Shown in pieces: positions 15,001-25,930 of a DNA stretch of 64,000 nucleotides. Every line of letters starts with the position of its first letter. Position 1 is the stretch's first letter. The stretch lies in NCBI GenBank assembly GCA_037126765.1, contig JBBCBC010000031.1, positions 9,619,638-9,683,637 of the forward strand. Direction: 5' to 3'. Origin of the DNA: Stenogyne calaminthoides (lineage: Eukaryota > Streptophyta > Magnoliopsida > Lamiales > Lamiaceae). The translations under genes were made by a program, and so were the position numbers. A model generated the notes under the pieces. The model saw nothing but the letters and a program-made list of their open reading frames with translations, was not told the DNA's origin and made no database searches.

Positions 15001-15446
15001 AACAGCCCAATAATCTTTTTACCTTTGTTTTCTTTTCTCCGGGATTTCGGATACCTAACCACTTCCCCAGATAAATATTCAATTGGGCCTTTTCATTTCA
15101 TTTATGAAAGCCTACCAAACACAATGCACAATCAACTCTTTGACAAATCTCAAACATGTAATAGAATCTATACATGGCATAACTCAACTAGGCAGTGAGC
15201 AAGTTTGAGTGGAAAAAATTCTTATAATAATTTGACATAATGAACTCCCCCTAACGGTTATGAATATAGCAATGCCCCAACACATGATTATAAACCCCCC
15301 CTTTCCCCACCCCACGCCCAAAAACTCTCAAACACAAAAAAGAAACTTACTTGAACTTGAGCAGTTTCAATGCGTCGCCTCGCAAGGGGGAGGAACCGCT
15401 GTAGCAGCGCATCAACAATTAGCTTTGCAGCACTCCCGGCCTTCAT
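1..15446 (-). CDS. FRY: FURRY-like cell morphogenesis scaffold protein, N-terminal ~1570 residues (3' end outside window)
   Basis: This is the plant homologue of Furry/Tao3/Mor2, a very large HEAT/ARM-repeat scaffold that in yeast and animals works with NDR/LATS kinases in polarity and cell shape; the role in plants is less settled. Seventeen exons can be placed: 15351-15446 (ATG, MKAGSAAKLIVDALLQRF), 14725-14843, about 13777-13823, 13368-13440, 13190-13247, 11947-12042, 11131-11248, 10607-10873, 9738-9839, 9305-9660, 8697-8810, 6594-7222, 6305-6501, 5667-5889, 3792-3911, 2304-3077 and <1-1369. Their phases chain without a gap apart from one extra base in exon 10. Conserved stretches include RFFMELNTRRIDTSVARSE, EVGRSDKITEIIPQHGI and KLSCKLAKDHPELSQLLCEE. 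The full protein in this family is about 2100 residues, so roughly the last 500-600 lie beyond position 1. Introns carry several MITEs. Oddities: the frameshift at 9511-9514 and a broken frame at 1-46. Confidence 0.93.
2037..2271. mobile_element. Stowaway-type MITE in FRY intron
   Basis: Terminal inverted repeats CTCCCTCCGTTCCAA and TTGGAACGGAGGGAG are flanked by a TA duplication at 2035-2036 and 2272-2273. These are the hallmarks of Tc1/mariner-derived Stowaway elements. The length is 235 bp with no coding capacity. Confidence 0.9.
3195..3376. mobile_element. MITE family A, copy 1 (FRY intron)
   Basis: A recurrent palindromic element. One end reads TTTTACCATGCAACTGGTT and the other CGGTAAAATTACTTTACATA followed by AGACCAAC. 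The core is AT-rich with repeated TATTAGTTGTTT-like motifs. Related copies lie at 6131, 10119, 11290 and 32157. I do not recognise a named family. Confidence 0.7.
6131..6283. mobile_element. MITE family A, copy 2 (FRY intron)
   Basis: Starts near ATGTAAACCAGTTTTACCAT and ends near GTAAAACTGTTACATAAGCC, so the two ends are inverted copies of each other. The core TATTAGTTGTTTCATTAAGG is shared with the other members. Confidence 0.7.
7300..7757. mobile_element. Fold-back element with long inverted repeats (FRY intron)
   Basis: The left end reads AATTAGGGGCCTCAAAG and the right end reads, inverted, AATTCAGGGCCTGAAAG. The similarity extends inward through several copies of a 'CCTGAATTGATAGTTT'-like motif. 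No protein is encoded. Probably a non-autonomous DNA transposon or fold-back element; family not recognised. Confidence 0.6.
8893..9282. mobile_element. Fold-back element with ~80-bp inverted repeats (FRY intron)
   Basis: The left arm begins GGGTTTATTGCATAAAAAAT and contains ACAACATATGTTTTTAAAAT. The right arm is its inverted copy, containing TTTTAAAAACATATGTTGTA and ending GCAATTTAACCC. The arms are about 80 bp at roughly 85% identity by eye. Non-coding; the long arms suggest a Mutator-like or fold-back derivative. Confidence 0.7.
9511..9514 (-). other. One-base frameshift in FRY exon 10 (C/G run)
   Basis: Upstream the frame reads ...SSQLVTILRKGNADSGCPT and stops. Downstream family-type protein MLTQDVQHDKLVEFCVTI continues in another frame. 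The two meet at a run of four C (GGGG on the coding strand). Exon 10 is 356 bases where phase continuity needs 355. Either a sequencing error or a real lesion. Confidence 0.88.
10119..10522. mobile_element. MITE family A, copy 3, interrupted by a Stowaway
   Basis: Left part CTTATGTAGAACAGTTTTAC...GTTTGCAACT; right part ...AATGCAACCCAATTGCACAG...GGTTTACATAAGAC. The two halves are separated by a Stowaway at 10162-10390, so family A was present first and the Stowaway jumped into it. Confidence 0.75.
10162..10390. mobile_element. Stowaway-type MITE nested in family A element
   Basis: The left end CTCCCTCCGTCCCAC is canonical. The right end, TTTGGGACAGATCAAAATG, has lost the usual GGAGGGAG. TA flanks both sides (10160-10161, 10391-10392). 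Confidence 0.75.
10936..11105. repeat. Dispersed repeat family C, copy 1
   Basis: Begins ATGATATCATCTGTGGCACT and ends near AAGTGGCACAAAGGAATC, the ends being weak inverted copies. Related sequence occurs at 41683-41860 and 56470-56590. Non-coding and probably a MITE; it lies in a FRY intron. Confidence 0.6.
11290..11460. mobile_element. MITE family A, copy 4 (FRY intron)
   Basis: Starts CTTATGTAAACCTGTTATAC and ends with its inverted copy, CGGTAAAATTGTTTTTTACA followed by TAAGACCAAC. It directly abuts FRY exon 7 (11131-11248) on its upstream side in transcription terms. Confidence 0.7.
12595..12693. mobile_element. 99-bp palindromic MITE (FRY intron)
   Basis: The ends TTACTGGCAGGTACAAA and TTTGTACCTGCCAGTAA are perfect inverted copies. 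Inner arms TTGCATATA/TATATGCAA and AATTGCACTT/AAGTGCAATT also pair, so the whole element folds into one hairpin. A further partial end (TTGTACCTATCAGTAA) follows at about 12709. Confidence 0.75.
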
Positions 15447-17238
15447 TTCGTCCTCAAAAAATGCAGACTACTTCCCAACTTCAAAATCTCAGATCAGCCC
15501 TAACATTGTTTCTCCTCAGCCGTGATCCCAATTGAATTTCTCTACTCCTAATAATCGACCAAAGAATAAATTTGCTCCAGAAACAGAGACCTTGAATAAA
15601 ATTTGTGATTTAAAACGGTGCTCTCAAATTGTGTCCGATTAAAGAGATGGGCACCTACATGTTGCATATATTATGAATTAATTAATTCGGATTTGTGAAA
15701 TCTGAGTAGGGGAAAGGGTTTTAGATTGTACCTTATGCGAAATAAAGTAATGAATTGTTCTTCATTTACAGCTTGAAATTTTTTTTTCTTCTTCTTCTTC
15801 CATTAAGATTTGCTACAGAGGCAACGGCGACATGGATTTTTTTGTATTTCTTTATTTTATTGCGTTTTGCTGTCTTTCGGCTGTTTTTGGCAATGCAATT
15901 TAAGATGCGGGTCAAACAAAGACGTCTTCTTCGGGTCGGGCATTACTCGCTTTTCGCCTTTTGGGTGGGTAAAATTTCGCGGAAAGGCATTTGGAATTTG
16001 GGGGGTGTGTATGGGACCATGAGGGTGTATTTGCAAAAAAGTCATCACAAAAACTAGAGAAGATTCGAGTTCACAGTGAACTTGATTTTTTTAATATCGT
16101 TGTTATCTATAAAAAAATTATTGTTATGCACAAAAAATTTTACTGTTTAATGTTGATAGTGTTTATACATAACAATAATCGAGTTCATGTGTAGATTTGG
16201 TTCACAGAAGTGTTACTCACAAGTTATATTCTCTTCGCCTCAAACTCAATTGTTCATTTGATGTTTTAACAGGATCCAATATGAAATATTTATTAGTATT
16301 TGAGGAGATAAAATGAGTTTTTGATGAGAATATTTCAATCAATTTAAGAGAATGAGACAAAAGAAAGATGTTTTTGTGCGTAATAACTAATGGAATAAAA
16401 TGTAATTTTTTATATGTTGAGAATGGATAGTTGAAAATAATGGTGTTACTCTAATGCTATTTTGTGGATGGGTAATCTCGTATGGGATGAACCTTTTTGG
16501 CTTATGGGTAATCGAGTGTGGGATGGGGAAAGTACTTTTAAAGAGTTAATTAGTGATTATGAAAAAATTATTTAATAATAAGAAAATTTAATAGTGTGTG
16601 AAAAAGATTTAAAGAAAAATTGCTAACGTTTACGGAAAAAGTTAATTGCATTTTAGAAAGAAAAAAAACCATAACCTGTCGAAGCACCTTCTTTTTAGCT
16701 TTTTAGATTATGTTTTTTTACATCTTATTTAATTTGGTAAAAGAGATACAAAATATTCCAAATTATTTTTATACGCAATTCTAAGTGATTAGAATCACTT
16801 GTAATGTTGCAAAAACACCCCACGTGTTTGTTTATGGATTGTGGTGCATTTTGAATTTAGTAAAATGAATTTGATGAATAGCAAAGGTGTGTGTGGATTT
16901 GGTATATGTGTGAGAGTGTGAGTTTTGTAGGATTTGAGATAATAGAATTTTAAAAAGTACTCCCTACGTCTTATACACGATTCTTTTAGCTTCTTTTTTT
17001 TACTAATTGGGTATTTTTTATTCAATATTCAGTAAAATTTCATACTTCACACAAGTTTTTATGATTTTATAATTCCATGTGTTTTTGAAGATTGTGCATG
17101 CAACAAAAGACTTTGATGTTTAAATCTTTTGATTGAAAGGTAAAAATAAAATATTAAAAAAAAAAAAACACTTGCACTGAGGTTTTTCCTTTAATTTTAA
17201 TGTTCCATTATTATTTTAGTTGGATCATACACGACTTG
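15447..17238. other. Intergenic stretch upstream of FRY
   Basis: This 1.8-kb stretch would hold the FRY promoter on its left side. It is AT-rich with T-runs and short pyrimidine repeats near 15780. A single Stowaway-like end (ACTCCCTACGTCTTATAC) sits at about 16961 without a clear partner. Short open frames here have no recognisable protein signature. I see no gene. Confidence 0.5.
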
Positions 17239-17462
17239 TATCAAGTATACAATCAATTCATACGAAAATGAATTGTAGAGAAAGAGTTTTGTAACTGGTA
17301 GCAACAAACTCAGAATGAAGAAATTAGAAAACGAACAAGTAAGTTAACCTAATCTACTTCTACCCTATTTATAAGACACAACTAAATAAGAAGTATTAGT
17401 TGTGCTGAGTAAAAGTATTAGTAGTGGTCGAAGTCCTTTTGACTGTAGTATGAGTCTTTATA
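17239..17462 (-). repeat. 3' LTR of the copia element
   Basis: 224 bp. On the plus strand it begins TATCAAG and ends CTTTATA. It is paired with 22021-22244. Confidence 0.93.
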
Positions 17463-20400
17463 CCCCCACCCCTTTAAAATGAGAGTGAATGTTGAGAAGT
17501 CCCATTTTGGTCTTGAAAGTGTTGAATGAAGTTGTTCCCAAAGGTTTTGTTAAGGCATCAGCAAGGTTGTCTGTTGTAGGAAGTTGAATGAGCTTGATTA
17601 TGCCTTGTTGAATCTTCTCCCTTGTTAGATGGACATCTATCTGAATGTGTTTGCTCTTCTCATGAAGGGCTGGATTGTGGGCTATGTAATATGCAGATCT
17701 ACTGTCTGTAAAGAGGTTGACAAGTTAAGGGTGTTGAATCTTGAAATCTTGAAGGATGTAAAGTATCCACTGGATTTCACAAGCGGTGGAGCATATTGCT
17801 CTGTATTCAGCTCCAGTGGAGGATTTGCTGACTGTGTTCTGTTTCTTTGACTTCCAAGAAATGAGTGAGTCTCCCAAGTATATAGCATATCCTGTGATGC
17901 TCTTTCTAGTCTCCTCACACCTTGCCCAGTCACTATCTGTAAAACCCTGTAACTTGAAGTTGTTGTTAGTAGAATAAAACAGACCTTGTCCAATAGTAGA
18001 CTTCAAATATCTTAAGAGTCTATGGACAGCCTGCATATGACTCTCAGTGGGCTTACTCATGTATTGAGTAAGTGTTTGGACTGCATAAGAGATGTCAGGC
18101 CTGGTTATAGTAAGATAAAGAAGTTTCCCAACAATTTTTCTATATTCAGAAGGACAAGAGAGTAAGGGTGAATCACTTACAAACTTGTGATTAGGATTCA
18201 TGGGTGTAGATGCAGGTTTGCAACCAAGATAACCAGTGTGTGTTAACAGATCAAGCACATATTTTCTTTGGCAAAGTTGTAGGCCTTTGTCATTTCTGGT
18301 CACTTCTATGCCCAAGATGTATTTCAGAACACCAATATCTTTAATTGTGAACTTAGCATGTAAAAAAGACTTGACAGATTCAATCTCAACCAAACTTGTG
18401 CCTATAAGTATTATGTCATCCACATAGCACAATAAAACAGTAAAGTCTTTTCCAGTTGTTTTTGTAAACAAAGAGGTATCTGCCTTTGATTGAACAAAAT
18501 CTATGTATAGAAGAGTTTCAGAAAGTTTTGAAAACCATTGTTTGGAGGCCTGTTTGTTCAATTTGCACACATTATTAGCAGGAACAGTATAACCAAGAGG
18601 AGGTGTCATATAAACTTCTTCAAGTAAATCACCGTGTAAGAATGCATTGTTCACATCACATTGATGAATACACCAATTTTTAGCAACAGCAATTGAAACC
18701 AATATTCTCACAGTTGTTATTTTAGCAACAGGTGAAAAAGTATCAAAATAATCAATGCCTTCTTCTTGTGTGTACCCTTTTGAAACTAACCTAGATTTAT
18801 ATATTTCTATATCTCCATCAGGTTTGTATTTCACCTTATAAACCCACTTACTGCCTATGCAATGTTTATCTTTTGGTAATGGAATAACAGACCAGGTGTT
18901 AGTTCTTTCAAGTGCCTCAAGTTCATTATTCATGGCCCTAATCCAATTTTCATCAGTGCTAGCTTGTTTATAGGTTTTAGGTTCCTCAATTTGAGAAATA
19001 GAGGCTGTGAAAGCCTTGTGAGAAAAAGACAACTGGTTGGTTGAAATGTAGTCAGATATAGGGTAAGAAACTCTATAATTGACTATAGAATTAACACTTT
19101 TAACCTGGTGAGTCACTGATTGGGGCAAAGAAGTTTTATAAACATCTAGATATGTAGGTGTATGTTTAACTCTAGAAGATCTTCTAAGACCATCTTGATT
19201 ATCAATGGTATGTTGTGTGGTAGTACTTATGAGTTCATCATGACTATCATCAATGGATAAGCATTGCATAGTATCAGTAATATTATTAATGGAAGTATGA
19301 TGACAATCAGCAGAAGGATTACTACCTTTATAAACAGGAACATCAAAGATAATATCATCATAATCAACATGTAAAGGTTTAGCAGATGAATCAGGAACAG
19401 AATTATCACCAAACGAAGGTTTTGAAAAAGGATAAATGTGTTCATGAAAGATCACATTTCTGGAAACAAAAATCTTATCATTAGACAAGTCAAGTAACCT
19501 ATAACCTTTAGTACCAAAAGGATATCTCAGGAAAACACATTTTGTTGCTCTAGGATCAAACTTTGTCCTATGAGCAGATAAAGTGCTAGCATAACATAAA
19601 CAACCAAAATTTCTCAAATGGCTATAATCAGGTAATCTGCCATGTAATAGGTCAAAAGGAGTTTTATTTTGTAAAACAGAAGGAATTCTGTTAATCAAAT
19701 GTGCAGCAGTTTGGATGCATAAATTCCAATATTTCAAAGGTAAACATGATTGAAAAAACAATGATCTAGCAACCTGAAGTAAATGTTGGTGCTTTATTTC
19801 TACTAAACCATTTTGCTGAGGTGTTTCCACACAAGAAGTTTGATGGATTATCCCTAAATCATGATAAAAACTTGATAAAAGGAATTCAGTTCCATTATCA
19901 CTCCTCAAAACTTTTATTTTGCCATCAAACTAAGTATGAACCATTTTATTGAAATTTCCAAAGCAAATCTAACATCAGATTTAGCTTTTAGCAAATATAC
20001 CCAAGTACACCTACTAAAATCATCTACTATTGTAAGAAAATATTTCTAACCAGAAACAGATATAGTGGAGAAAGGCCCCCAAACATCACAGTGAATCAAC
20101 TGAAAAATAGCAGTAGATTTAGAAGTACTTGTTGGAAATGGTAATTTCTTTTGCTTAGCCAAAGGGCAAACGTCACAGACTTTATTAACCACATAAGTTT
20201 TGTCTTCATTTAATTATTTAATCTAAAACAACTTCTTGACAGAGATGTGTCCTAGTCTAGTATGCCATAGAGAAAAATCAGAAATAGAAGATTTACTAAC
20301 TGTATTAGCAAGTCTTTTAGAAACAGATAAAGGCTGAGGCTTCAAGCAGTACAAGCCTCCATGTTCCTCAGCAGAACCAATCACCTTCATTGTGGTGTTG

Positions 20401-21794
20401 TCCTGCAAAATGCAATGTGAAGACAAGAAACTAACAGTGATTGAATACTTTGTTAAATGAAATATAAACAACAAATTGAATGAGAACTCAGGAATATACA
20501 ACACATTGTAAAGTGTTAAACAATCATTAAGAACAACATTTTCAGTATAAGTTGCAGTCAATAAAGTATTATTTGGCAACTTTATCCTAATATTTGAAGG
20601 TTCAGGGGTGGAACTAAACATATTTAGATCATGTATCATATGATCTGTAGCCCCTGTATCAAGAACCCAAGCATATTTATCAGAGGACAAGGTTGAAAAA
20701 CACATAGGCATACCTGAATTACCTTGACTTGGCTCTGCAAAAGCACCAACAACAGTAGGTGCTCCATCAAGAGATTTTTGCATCTTTGTGAAATTGAGGA
20801 ACTGCTCAAACAGCTCTTGATTGATCAGAGGGTTGGAAGTTGATAAAACCCCTTCAGAATGGTCAGCTGTAACTGAAACATTACTAGCAACATTGTCAGA
20901 TTTCTTAACAGGGCCTCTAGGGCATTTCCATCCTGGAGGATAGCCAATAAGCTGGAAACATCTGTCCACAGTGTGGCCAGGGCCCTCACAATGACTGCAT
21001 TTCAATGGTTTCTTCCCATCTTTAAAGTACTTCCCATTTTTAACCATCATAGCAACAAATTCAGTTTGAACAGAACTCATAGAATCACTCTTAAGAGCTC
21101 TCTGAGCCTCTTCTTGCAATAAAATAGAGTAAATCTTGGCCAATGACATAGAAGAAGATTGCATAACGATTTGAGACCGAATTGCAGCATATGATTCATC
21201 CAGACCAATGAGAAATTTCACAATAACATCACGTTCTTGAGCCTTAGCTACTAAACGAGGTATCTCACAGGTACAATTAAGCATGACACCACAACTACAA
21301 ACCAAAGAAGGTCTAAAACTAAGCCATTCATCCCACAATGACTTAAACATGTTATAGTATGAAACCATAGATTGAGTACCTTTAGAAATCGCACTGAGAG
21401 ATTTCTCCAACTCATATACCCTGGTGTCATCATATTGGGTGTACCTAGTGTGAAGCTCGTCCCAGACATCTTTCGCACAAGTAAAATACTCCAACGTCTT
21501 CTTGATCTCAGGCTTAATGGAATTTAAAATCCACATCAAGACCAGATCGTTGGCGCGGATCCAGGCAGCGTAGATAACCCTATTGTCTTCACCAGGAACT
21601 GGAAGGGAACCGTCGATTAATGGAGTCTTATTCTTTACACTGAGAGCTCGCTTCACATCGTGGCTCCAAGAAATGAAGTTCGAGCCGTCCAGCGGCTTTA
21701 GGACAATCGACACCGCAGGGTTGTCATTGGGATGGAGGGAAAGCGGAGAGAGCGGGTTTTCCACCGGATTCAGAGAACCACCATTAAACGCCAT
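17460..21794 (-). pseudogene. copia gag-pol polyprotein, interrupted
   Basis: The first open part (20223-21794) holds the gag domain (from MAFNGGSLNPVENPLSP), a CCHC zinc knuckle (CSHCEGPGHTVDRC), the aspartic protease motif WVLDTGATDHM and the pre-integrase HTRLGHIS. The second (17725-19908) holds the rest of integrase, reverse transcriptase with the YVDD active site (CYVDDIILIG) and the start of RNase H (SSTGAEYRAICSTACE). Breaks: three stop codons between about 20050 and 20225, a frame change near 19930-19960, and a stop at 17725 that cuts off the last ~85 residues of RNase H, whose frame continues to the LTR. The element cannot make its own proteins, and only another copy could mobilise it. 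Confidence 0.92.
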
Positions 21795-22020
21795 TGTTGC
21801 AAGAACTCAAAGAAAATCACAATTCGTGATATAATACGATGAAATTGAGTGTAAAACTCAAAGAAATTGACCGATAGACGATCTAAAACAGCAGCGAAAA
21901 ATCGATTCCAGAAGAATCGAAATAGAAAAAGGATCGAAATCAACCGAATCAAATAGAAACGATTGAAACCTAAAGCATTACCGGAATTTCGTGATTAATC
22001 GAACGAGAAAACTGATACCA

Positions 22021-22244
22021 TATCAAGAATACAATCAATTCATATGAAGATGAATTGTAGAGAAAGAGTTTTGTAACTGCTAGTAACAAACTAAGAATGA
22101 AGAAATTGGAAAACGAACAACTAAGTTAATCTAATCTACTTCCACCCTATTTTTAAGACACAACTAAATAAGAAGTATTAGTTGCGCGGAGTAAAAGTAT
22201 TAGTAGTGGTCAAAGTCCTATTTGACTGTAGTAGAGTCTTTATA
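22021..22244 (-). repeat. 5' LTR of the copia element
   Basis: 224 bp, the transcription-start side of the element. It is followed on the minus strand directly by the tRNA primer site TGGTATCAG. Confidence 0.93.
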
Positions 22245-22329
22245 ACTTGCAAGGATTGGGTAGGTTTTATGGTATTGGAGAGAAAAATATGCTTTAGAAT
22301 ATTAAAGAACTGAGATTGAAAAATCTTTT

Positions 22330-22517
22330 CTTTTTTTTTTTGATCGAGCACAAAGTTAGTTGTTAGTAGTTAGTACACCAAGCACTCAAATATTCCACGA
22401 AATCGTCAATCTACGTTATAACTCCCATAACTCCAAATTCGTTCCCAGAGGGAATCGAATTTGAGTCTCTCACTCAAATGAGGAGCCCAGTGGCCAGGTG
22501 GGCTACGCCACCTGATT
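22330..22517 (-). mobile_element. tRNA-derived SINE
   Basis: Read on the minus strand it starts near AATCAGGTGGCGTAGCCCAC (box A-like), contains AAATTCGATTCCC (box B-like) about 60 bases later, and ends CTAACAACTAACTTTGTGCT then an A-run. Length is about 190 bp. This is the structure of plant SINEs transcribed by RNA polymerase III. A truncated relative is at 34883. Target duplication (AAATCT...) is only approximate. Confidence 0.75.
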
Positions 22518-22941
22518 AAATCTAATTTTATTACACTGTGCAACTCAAATGCATTTTTTAAATATATAATTTATTACGTAGAAAAATGCAATTTATTTAT
22601 ACTATAACATGTACTTTGACAAATTCTATTTTAATTTCAAAATTTATGGAGTGATCTACTTTGAAAATTAAAAGTCAAAACGTTTTGGGCCATAAATAAA
22701 GTTGGGCTAGTGAATGGGTAAAGGGCTGAGCACAAAAAGAGTAAAAAGACAAAGAAAAAAAATTCCTGGTCTTCACATTCAGTGATTCATAAGGGAAGAA
22801 AGAAAAAAAGAGGTATTCATCTGTGGCTTGATTTACGAATTAGGGTATGCATTTATAGTGAAAGTATGAATTTGGGGATTTAGGTTTGAGCTTGGCGGAG
22901 AATTGTTATCCGATTGAGGTAGGTGATCGAGCTGTGTTGGA
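22518..22941 (+). promoter_or_regulatory. BLOS2 upstream region with two site II elements
   Basis: TGGGCC at 22686-22691 and TGGGCT at 22703-22708 lie about 240 bp before the BLOS2 start codon. Site II motifs (TGGGCY) bind TCP factors and are common in plant housekeeping promoters. No clear TATA box is seen. Confidence 0.5.
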
Positions 22942-24420
22942 ATGGGTTCTGGAAAGGAGAGAGAGCAGGAGCAACTGGCGGCATCACTGAATGATCTCTT
23001 CACCAATGTCTCCACCATGATCAAAGGCGAGCTACAGGTAATCACAACTCCCAGGCATTACTTTTGTTAAATTTGACTCTGTTGAAATCCATGAGCTCAT
23101 GCAAATCTATACGGTTGATGTGAATTTTGATGAAGTAGATAGAGATTTTGAATTGTTGTTGAAATCCACGGGCAATGGTGAGAATCGGTAGATGAACTAG
23201 AGAATTAACCTTTATCTCGTGCATTTTGCATTCAATAAACAAAAAATGTATTAGAGATATGCTGTAGGAAGAAAATGAGCATTAGACTACTATGCTCTAG
23301 TTTTGTTTGTTCTCTTCTATCTGAATATGGATTGATGCAAACAATACTAAAGACTAAGTTATTAGAGGCGTAAGACATATGGAGGAACAAAGGGGCTGCT
23401 GCTAGTGCCATAGGTGCGAAACTCAGGAGTGTCTTTTGAATGTGCGGGCCAGTTTCTTTTCAGTTAAACTTGCTAAAGAATTGGATTTTAAAAGATATAA
23501 AATATACATGTAAAAGTGAAGTGATTGTTGACTCCACATCTTGAAGAAAAGGGGGTGTGGGTAGTGGGAGGGGAGTAAAAAAAAAAAAGTAGCTGTGTTA
23601 ACGGTCTTTGGTAGTGGTGGTGGTGGTTGGCCGCCTTGGGCTGGGATGGGCGGTGCTGGACGGAAATCATATGGGCTTGCTTGATGGTGAAGAGACGGTG
23701 GAGATTAATAAAATTTCTCATTGATTTTCTTGTTTCAAAATGAAACCTCAATAGCTGATCCCAAATTCAGACGTACAATTGAGGATTTTACTTAATGTTA
23801 TATTTTGTAACAACAATTAGAAACAATATTTTATGTATGGGGAAGAAAAAAGAGAACAATTTGTACCAACTGTAGAAAGAACCCTCCGATGCACCGCATG
23901 TTTCTTGCCTGCACTGCACAGCTATAGATATTGAAGTTAAAGATGAATATGACAACTTATTACCTTCAAAGTTCAATCTAGTGATAAATTATCGCAAATT
24001 GTTACAAATGCTGCCAATATGGTTAACATTGTCTCTGCATAATTAATCATAATGTTCTTTTTCCTCTAAAAAAATCATAATGTTCTTTTTTGTCTACAAC
24101 ATTTTCCTTATGTCTGATTATGATTGTCAAATGTTCTAATGTCCTAGGGAACAAATAATGTTCTTGAGCTCTTAGAGAAAATGAATGTGAGGGTAGCAGA
24201 AGAATACAAGGGGTATGGTGATGTGGCTTCAGGATTAAGCGTTTTCGTGGAGCAATTGAAGTTAAAAAGCTGTACCTTTGACGATCATGTTCAGCAGCTC
24301 GATTCCATAGAGCAGCACGTTACTGAATTCGAAGCTGTAATTTCTATGCTTGACAAATACGTTTCCATGTTGGAATCTAAAATGCAATCTGCTTATCAGA
24401 TTCCACCTTCACTAAAATAG
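22942..24420 (+). CDS. BLOS2: BLOC-1 subunit 2 homologue
   Basis: Two exons, 22942-23037 and 24148-24420, with canonical GT/AG borders at codon boundaries, give a 122-residue protein starting MGSGKEREQEQLAASLNDLF. The second exon carries the conserved coiled-coil part, with NNVLELLEKMNVRVAEEYKG, FDDHVQQLDSIEQHVTEFE and MLDKYVSMLESKM. BLOS2 is a small helical subunit of the BLOC-1 complex on endosomes. In Arabidopsis BLOS1/BLOS2 act in endosome-to-vacuole sorting. Length fits the family. The start is supported by the acidic/charged N-terminus seen in plant homologues and by the absence of another ATG in frame nearby. The single intron is 1.1 kb. Confidence 0.88.
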
Positions 24421-24685
24421 CGATACTCATTTTTTCCAGAATATAATTGATCTTTGTTGCTACATATTTATGTCATTATTTGCAGTGTTATTCTTAAGGC
24501 TCATCTGTAGATTATGTACAGTATACTGTCTTGTACGAGGTATCTTTATTGCGCAGACATGTCTGGAAAGGAACAAGGAAATGCTTGAAGTGATACATTC
24601 TGCAGGTTGTTTGAAGCTCTATATTCAAAATGAATTAGTACATTTTCTTTTTCAGCAAGTATTTTATGAGTTCTGAAATATCTTT

Positions 24686-24765
24686 ATGCATCAGTTGCAC
24701 CGTGTAATTTAAATGTATTTTTAAATGATAAGTATTAATTGTTTAGTGCAATTGATGCATCCGAG
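24686..24765. mobile_element. MITE family B, short copy
   Basis: Begins ATGCATCAGTTGCACCGTG and ends TTGTTTAGTGCAATTGATGC, inverted copies of one another. Related to the elements at 28148, 35387 and 42003. Confidence 0.55.
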
Positions 24766-24930
24766 TGTTATTCTGTGTTATTCTTATGAGTCGGTCTCAT
24801 TAGTTAAGTTCATGAGAGCAAGTTCCTTATGTTCTGCCCAACTCTTCCTCTTCATCACATGAACTACTCCCTTGGGACCACTAAAATAGGTTTGAACATA
24901 ATTATTTCACACAGATAATAGGACACATGA

Positions 24931-25044
24931 AGGGCATGTTTGCAAACACAAGTGACCAGTAACTGTTTCAAAAATCACTTATTTTAAAAGGAAGTTAAAA
25001 AATATAAGCAATTATCACCAGTTTATGATTTGCAAACATCCCTT
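24931..25044. mobile_element. Small inverted-repeat element
   Basis: The left end AGGGCATGTTTGCAAAC matches the inverted right end GTTTGCAAACATCCCTT (counted inward through GATTTGCAAACATCCCTT). Inner arms around ATCACTTATTTTAAAAGGAA also pair. Non-coding. Confidence 0.6.
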
Positions 25045-25178
25045 AAATATTATTAGAATCATAAAGTTTTTACTTTTATACAAAATGACACAAAAATATA
25101 AGTTTCATTAAAATTTTGTCAAAAATAAGTATATTAAATTGGGACATTTTGATCAATAGAATAAGAGTAGATCTACTG

Positions 25179-25322
25179 TACAAATTTGTATAGATACAAA
25201 TCAATCAATTTTGAAAATTAATTAATTCACGGGTCTAAGATGATCCGGTCAAGCGGGTCAAGGATGAGTTGGATAAAGTGAAATTGGGTCTCAATTGAGA
25301 TTTGTATATATACAAATTTGTA
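25179..25322. mobile_element. Small inverted-repeat element
   Basis: About 24-bp arms: TACAAATTTGTATAGATACA on the left and TATATATACAAATTTGTA on the right, inverted, with one mismatch. Non-coding spacer of about 95 bp. Confidence 0.6.
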
Positions 25323-25930
25323 TTCTAGACTTTGTCATAGAATAATAATAAATGCATTCAATAGGAGTATAAATTAAAATTGGACTGTAATTTGAGCCAC
25401 AAATATACAAAGGTAGTCAGTAAAGATATAGTACATTTTTTAAAAAATGTTAATGTATAAGATGAACTCAAGCTTGTTGTCAAGTTTAAAAGATGATCAT
25501 TGATGATAGCTTACAAATTCTTCAAAATATTCTATGAAATGATACATTTCAGACTTGCGACAGAAAGATATAAAAGAATACTATTGTCGATGCCCCAAAT
25601 TGTATTTTAATAAAATGAAAGAGTTCTGTAACAAGATGGGGATACCCTATTGTGTGGTTAAATCACAATTACAAGAATATTTACAGCGACTACAATCCTC
25701 CAGAGTGGTCATTTGGGCAACAATGGCACCAAATTAGCAGTGAGCTTCCTTCGACAAGTATCACTCTGTGCGAAGAATGACCGAAAGCCCTTCTTGAGTT
25801 TGTATGTACACATAAAACCCGGTACACTAACCATTATCCAGTAATGGTGAAGCCCGTAATATCCTGAGCACGTTTTGTTCCGAGTCCTGTTTGTCCAATG
25901 CAAATGGAGGGACAAGAAGGATTGAGCTGA

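Larger units (their letters stand above)
17239..22244 (-). mobile_element. Ty1/copia LTR retrotransposon, full length but dead
   Basis: The element runs on the minus strand. Two 224-bp LTRs (17239-17462 and 22021-22244) are flanked by the 5-bp duplication ACTTG (17234-17238, 22245-22249). A primer binding site TGGTATCAG, matching initiator-methionine tRNA, touches the 5' LTR with no spacer (22012-22020). A purine tract (AAAGGGGTGGGGG) precedes the 3' LTR. Domain order gag, protease, integrase, reverse transcriptase, RNase H defines copia. The LTR ends are TA...TA instead of TG...CA. By eye the LTRs differ at about 14 substitutions and 2 indels, roughly 6%, so the insertion is not recent. Confidence 0.95.
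24421..25930. other. Convergent intergenic region BLOS2-RPOT2
   Basis: This 1.5-kb stretch separates the 3' ends of two convergent genes. It contains three small inverted-repeat elements (24686, 24931, 25179). No protein gene is seen. Confidence 0.6.

Noticed and set aside
15755..16194. Overlapping open frames in the FRY upstream region
   Set aside because: T-rich low-complexity translation (FFLLLLPLRF), no homology I recognise and no promoter or splice support.
19909..20222. A possible spliced intron between the two copia open frames
   Set aside because: In-frame integrase sequence is visible through the interval with three stops and a shift, so it is decay, not an intron.
22330..22517. 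A functional tRNA gene
   Set aside because: Boxes A and B are only approximate, there is no cloverleaf, and the sequence ends in a long tail with an A-run: a SINE.
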